Positions 6,806 through 9,239 of a DNA stretch of 9,239 bases are shown here, in pieces; the stretch's first letter is position 1; each line of letters opens with the position of its first letter. The stretch spans positions 1 through 9,239 of the forward strand of contig CAZRRN010000074.1 in the NCBI GenBank assembly GCA_964602475.1, written 5' to 3'. A program made the position numbers and the translations under genes. Source of the stretch: SZUA-448 sp964602475. GTDB lineage: Bacteria > Bacillota > Clostridia > Lachnospirales > Lachnospiraceae. Below the pieces are notes generated by a model, which worked only from the letters and a program-made list of their open reading frames with translations, did no database searches and was not told the origin of the DNA.

Positions 6806-6834
6806 TTGGAATCTATGAAAATCACTGATATAAT
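6806..6834 (+). promoter_or_regulatory. Candidate internal promoter upstream of hisB
   Basis: TTGGAA (6806-6811, 4/6 to the -35 consensus), a 17-bp spacer and a perfect TATAAT (6829-6834). The -10 box is preceded by TG one base upstream, the extended -10 pattern. The start would fall near 6841, giving an approximately 75-nt leader before hisB. It would allow the distal genes hisB-hisA-hisI to be expressed apart from hisZGD. Confidence 0.6.
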
Positions 6835-6845
6835 AAAATTATTCA

Positions 6846-6898
6846 GACGGATACCGTCCGGTTGGCAGCCATTTATGGAAAACTGACTGTTACGGCTG
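6846..6898 (+). other. Hairpin-capable segment before hisB
   Basis: In the hisD-hisB gap, GACGG (6846-6850) pairs with CCGTC (6854-6858) across a 3-nt loop, and CAGCC (6866-6870) can pair with GGCTG (6894-6898). There is no U-run, so neither is a standard intrinsic terminator. They would sit in the leader of the internal transcript, just before the hisB SD (GAGG, 6908-6911). Confidence 0.3.
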
Positions 6899-6915
6899 GA
6901 CAGAAATGAGGAAAA

Positions 6916-7503
6916 ATGCCAAGAACTGCTGTAATTACCAGAAAGACAAAAGAAACAGATATTAAACTGGAGCTGAACCTTGACGGTAACGGAACATCCG
7001 AAATCAATACAGGAATCGGCTTTCTGGATCATATGCTGACAGGATTTGCAAAGCATGGTTTTTTTGACTTGAAGCTTAACGTCAAGGGTGATTTATTTGT
7101 GGACGGACATCATACCACAGAGGATATCGGTATTGTTCTGGGACAGGCTGTCAGGACAGCACTTGGAGATAAAAAAGGAATTAAGCGGTATGGCTCCTCG
7201 GTTCTTCCGATGGATGAAACGCTGGTTCTTTGTGCGATAGATCTGTCAGGACGACCCTACCTCGGATTTGAGGCAGAGTTTACTGTAGAGAAACTGGGGG
7301 ATTTGGACACAGAACTGATTAAGGAATTTTTTTACGCAATATCCTATTCAGCAGGTATGAATCTTCATATCCGAAAGCTTGCAGGGGACAACAATCATCA
7401 TATTGCTGAGGCGATGTTTAAGTCATTTGCAAGAGCGCTTAACGAAGCGACTATAGTTGATGACAGGATTAACGGGGTACTTTCATCGAAAGATGTATTA
7501 TAA
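6916..7503 (+). CDS. hisB: Imidazoleglycerol-phosphate dehydratase (HisB, monofunctional)
   Basis: A 195-residue monofunctional enzyme that dehydrates imidazole glycerol phosphate to imidazole acetol phosphate. It uses two manganese ions bound by His/Glu-rich motifs from a duplicated half-domain. The motifs are clear: F-L-D-H-M-L (36-41), D-G-H-H-T-T-E-D (63-70) and, as the matching second-half motif, D-N-N-H-H-I-A-E-A (158-166). His151 in N-L-H-I-R lies near the substrate site. It lacks the N-terminal histidinol-phosphatase domain found in enterobacterial HisB, so a separate phosphatase must act elsewhere. GAGG at 6908-6911 lies 4 nt before the ATG. In many operons hisH follows here; instead there is a 66-bp gap with a stem-loop and then hisA. 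Confidence 0.97.
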   Translation: MPRTAVITRKTKETDIKLELNLDGNGTSEINTGIGFLDHMLTGFAKHGFFDLKLNVKGDLFVDGHHTTEDIGIVLGQAVRTALGDKKGIKRYGSSVLPMDETLVLCAIDLSGRPYLGFEAEFTVEKLGDLDTELIKEFFYAISYSAGMNLHIRKLAGDNNHHIAEAMFKSFARALNEATIVDDRINGVLSSKDVL

Positions 7504-7513
7504 AAAACCGTGC

Positions 7514-7547
7514 AGTTGCGACAGCTTTGTAAGCAAAGATCGCAATT
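7514..7547 (+). repeat. Stem-loop between hisB and hisA
   Basis: TTGCGA (7516-7521) pairs with TCGCAA (7540-7545), extendable by a G-U and an A-U pair to 7514/7547. After a small internal loop, CTTTG (7525-7529) pairs with CAAAG (7534-7538) around the tetraloop TAAG. There is no following U-run, so it is not a terminator. It could be an RNA stability or processing element, or a copy of an intergenic repeat. The stretch is open in frame with hisA from a GTG at 7510, but the SD favours the ATG at 7570. Confidence 0.55.
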
Positions 7548-7560
7548 CCGGAATGGAAAC

Positions 7561-7566
7561 GAGGAA
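7561..7566 (+). promoter_or_regulatory. Shine-Dalgarno site fixing the hisA start
   Basis: GAGGAA ends 3 nt before the ATG at 7570; the in-frame GTG at 7510, which would add 20 residues, has no SD and lies beside the stem-loop. Confidence 0.75.
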
Positions 7567-7569
7567 CCA

Positions 7570-8289
7570 ATGAGATTATATCCGGCGATAGATATAAAGA
7601 ACGGGCAGTGTGTCAGGCTGAAGCAGGGACAGTTTCATGAGGTAGATGTGTACTCACAGATTCCTGCTGAGGTCGCAGCAAAGTGGGAAGCACAGGGTGC
7701 TTCATACATTCATATCGTTGATCTGGACGGAGCACTGGCCGGACATACCATCAATGAAGAAGCAATCAGAACAATCGTAGAGCAGGTTCATATTCCGGTT
7801 CAAATCGGTGGAGGAATACGAACCGCACGGGATGTCGAACAAAAGCTTGCAATGGGTGTGAAGCGAGTGATTATCGGAACAAAAGCCGTGGAGAATCCCG
7901 GATTTATCAGAGAACTGATTTCACTTTTCGGTGCAGAAAGAATCGTTGTAGGAATTGATGCAAAGAACGGAATGGTTGCAGTTGAGGGCTGGGAGAAAAT
8001 CAGCGGAATGACTGCGGTGGATCTGGCACTTGAAATGAAATCACAGGGAGCAAGGACGATTGTTTACACTGATATAATGAAAGACGGAATGCTGCAGGGA
8101 CCTAATTTTAATTATACAGCTGAAATGGTACGGATAACGGGACTTGATATCATTGCATCGGGTGGTGTATCCTCAGCAGAGGATCTCCGGGAACTGGAAA
8201 AGATACATGTAGAGGGTGCAATTATCGGGAAAGCACTTTATGAGAAACGTGTGGATCTAAATGAAGCAGTTTTAAAATTTGAAAAATAA
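7570..8289 (+). CDS. hisA: ProFAR isomerase (HisA)
   Basis: A 239-residue (beta/alpha)8 barrel that isomerises ProFAR to PRFAR by an Amadori rearrangement. The N-terminus R-L-Y-P-A-I-D-I-K-N-G carries catalytic Asp8, and V-V-G-I-D-A-K-N-G carries the second catalytic Asp at 130. The two phosphate-binding motifs are intact: V-Q-I-G-G-G-I-R (77-84) and I-A-S-G-G-V (195-200), followed by I-I-G-K-A-L-Y near the C-terminus. Y-T-D-I-M-K-D-G-M-L (166-175) and the W-x-K-x-S-G stretch (141-146) identify HisA rather than HisF. Standard length. Its product PRFAR needs HisF/HisH, which are not adjacent: the next gene, 112 bp on, carries only a degraded HisF-like domain. Confidence 0.96.
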   Translation: MRLYPAIDIKNGQCVRLKQGQFHEVDVYSQIPAEVAAKWEAQGASYIHIVDLDGALAGHTINEEAIRTIVEQVHIPVQIGGGIRTARDVEQKLAMGVKRVIIGTKAVENPGFIRELISLFGAERIVVGIDAKNGMVAVEGWEKISGMTAVDLALEMKSQGARTIVYTDIMKDGMLQGPNFNYTAEMVRITGLDIIASGGVSSAEDLRELEKIHVEGAIIGKALYEKRVDLNEAVLKFEK

Positions 8290-8401
8290 AGACCGTTAAG
8301 ATTGCGAAGATAATGAAAAATACTGACGATAGTTTATAAAATGAGCTGTGTTAATGCAATGTCTTAATGGCGGCAGTGCAGAAACAAGAAGTGGGGATGA
8401 C

Positions 8402-9239
8402 ATGAAAAAAAAGCTGATCACTTATATTAATGCGGAAAATGAGCTGGTAAATTCTGTTTTGAAAAAAGCAGCTGATTATGAACGTATGGGTTCTGACGGT
8501 TTATTTATTTACAATTATTCCGTAGATGAAAACGAAAGAGAAGAGTTCCTTGGTGTCATGCGCCAGCTGACAGCATCGGTAGATATCCCTCTGATTATCG
8601 GTTTTACGGTAAAACGTTTTGAAGACGCGAAAAAAGCATTATATACGGGTGCGGAGAAGCTTGTTATTCCATACAGAAAGCTGAAAGATTTTAAGGTCAT
8701 AAAGGAAATATCAGACCGGTTTGGAAAGGATAAAATACTGCTCGAACTGGATGTCAGTGCAGAAAATGACGACGGTGTATTTTTAAAAGAGGAATTTCCG
8801 GAATGCTGTAAAGAAAACGGGGTAGCAGGATTGTTCTTAAAGCATCTGGATGTCAATGCACTGTCAACCTCGGTTATTGCAGCGGCAAAAATGCCGGTTT
8901 ATATCCGGGACAGCCTGATCAGAAATGATATTGAGACTTTATTGAAGCTTGAAAATGTAGCTGCTGTTGCAACCAATTACTATGAAAATAAAGATATCAT
9001 GAAGGTTAAGCGGATGCTTAAGGACAGCGGAATCGAAACAACGGTTACCGATTGCGGAATCTCCTTTGGCGAGTTGAAAAAGAGCGAAGCCGGACTGGTT
9101 CCTGTTATTGTACAGGATTACAAAACCTCACAGGTACTTATGCTTGCATATATGAATGAAGAAGCATTTCAGGCAACAGTCGATACCGGACGAATGGTAT
9201 ATTATTCGCGCAGCAGAGACGAACAATGGGAGAAAGGAC
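8402..9239 (+). CDS. Degenerate HisF-like barrel fused to phosphoribosyl-AMP cyclohydrolase HisI (3' end outside window)
   Basis: The frame runs from ATG 8402 (GGGGA, 8393-8397, is the SD) to the window edge, 279 codons with no stop. Residues from about 228 on match HisI: G-L-V-P-V-I-V-Q-D-Y, Q-V-L-M-L-A-Y-M-N-E-E-A, T-G-R-M-V-Y-Y-S-R-S-R. HisI hydrolyses PR-AMP to ProFAR; a HisE pyrophosphohydrolase part may follow outside. Residues 1-220 follow the HisF fold order but lack its function: the catalytic Asp of I-P-C-L-D is Asn10 (I-T-Y-I-N), the G-G-G-I phosphate loop is G-F-T-V (67-70), the S-G-G loop is replaced by Y-I-R-D (167-170), while an Asp corresponding to the second catalytic one remains (Asp117, L-E-L-D-V). 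The N-terminal half is therefore probably not a cyclase and may be structural or regulatory. I give no symbol because hisI or hisIE depends on the unseen part. Confidence 0.85.
   Translation, partial: MKKKLITYINAENELVNSVLKKAADYERMGSDGLFIYNYSVDENEREEFLGVMRQLTASVDIPLIIGFTVKRFEDAKKALYTGAEKLVIPYRKLKDFKVIKEISDRFGKDKILLELDVSAENDDGVFLKEEFPECCKENGVAGLFLKHLDVNALSTSVIAAAKMPVYIRDSLIRNDIETLLKLENVAAVATNYYENKDIMKVKRMLKDSGIETTVTDCGISFGELKKSEAGLVPVIVQDYKTSQVLMLAYMNEEAFQATVDTGRMVYYSRSRDEQWEKG

Noticed and set aside
7510..7569. HisA starting at GTG 7510
   Set aside because: HisA begins with the conserved M-R-L-Y-P-A-I-D at 7570, preceded by GAGGAA; the upstream 20 codons cover a stem-loop.
8290..8401. Promoter between hisA and the fusion gene
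   Set aside because: TTGCGA (8302-8307) and TATAAA (8335-8340) exist but are 27 bp apart, too far for a sigma-A promoter; no better pair was found.
8515..8856. Minus-strand frame of 113 codons opposite the HisF-like domain
   Set aside because: Ser-rich antisense shadow of the fusion gene.
8402..9070. Calling this stretch a functional hisF
   Set aside because: The order of elements fits HisF, but the first catalytic Asp and both glycine-rich phosphate loops are replaced, and the frame continues into HisI without a stop.

Overview
The window looks like a chromosomal segment from a low-to-moderate GC Gram-positive anaerobe of the class Clostridia, most probably a Lachnospiraceae-type gut bacterium. 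This is inferred from protein style, strong purine-rich Shine-Dalgarno (SD) sites, consensus sigma-A promoters, the HisZ plus short-form HisG pair, and a HisF-like/HisI fusion. No phylogenetic search was possible.

Left part (1-3260): the 3' end of an AraC-family regulator gene (plus strand, cut by the window edge) converges on, and overlaps by 9 bp, a minus-strand gene for a DUF1680 glycoside hydrolase (GH127/GH146-type beta-L-arabinofuranosidase). Upstream of the hydrolase on the same strand is an orphan lipoprotein of the NMT1/SsuA/TauA substrate-binding family. Both minus-strand starts are set by SD sites: an ATG inside a longer TTG-started frame for the hydrolase, and a TTG for the lipoprotein.

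Middle (3261-3546): a divergent control region. It holds a candidate minus-strand promoter with an inverted repeat for the lipoprotein gene, and a perfect TTGACA-17-TATAAT promoter facing right. The rightward promoter is followed by a roughly 170-nt leader with several hairpins and no T-box signature.

Right part (3547-9239): a histidine biosynthesis operon, hisZ-hisG-hisD-hisB-hisA and a 3'-truncated gene encoding a degenerate HisF-like barrel joined to HisI (PRA cyclohydrolase). HisZ and short HisG form ATP-phosphoribosyltransferase (step 1), HisI hydrolyses PR-AMP, HisA isomerises ProFAR, HisB dehydrates IGP, and HisD makes histidine from histidinol. hisH, a catalytic hisF, hisC and histidinol phosphatase are not in the window. 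The genes have sizeable gaps: a second promoter lies before hisB, and a stem-loop lies before hisA.

The most interesting items are the fusion protein with a HisF-like domain that has lost its active-site and phosphate-binding residues, the structured hisZ leader that is open in frame with hisZ, and the absence of hisH/hisF from their expected places. I found no mobile element, CRISPR array, tRNA or rRNA.
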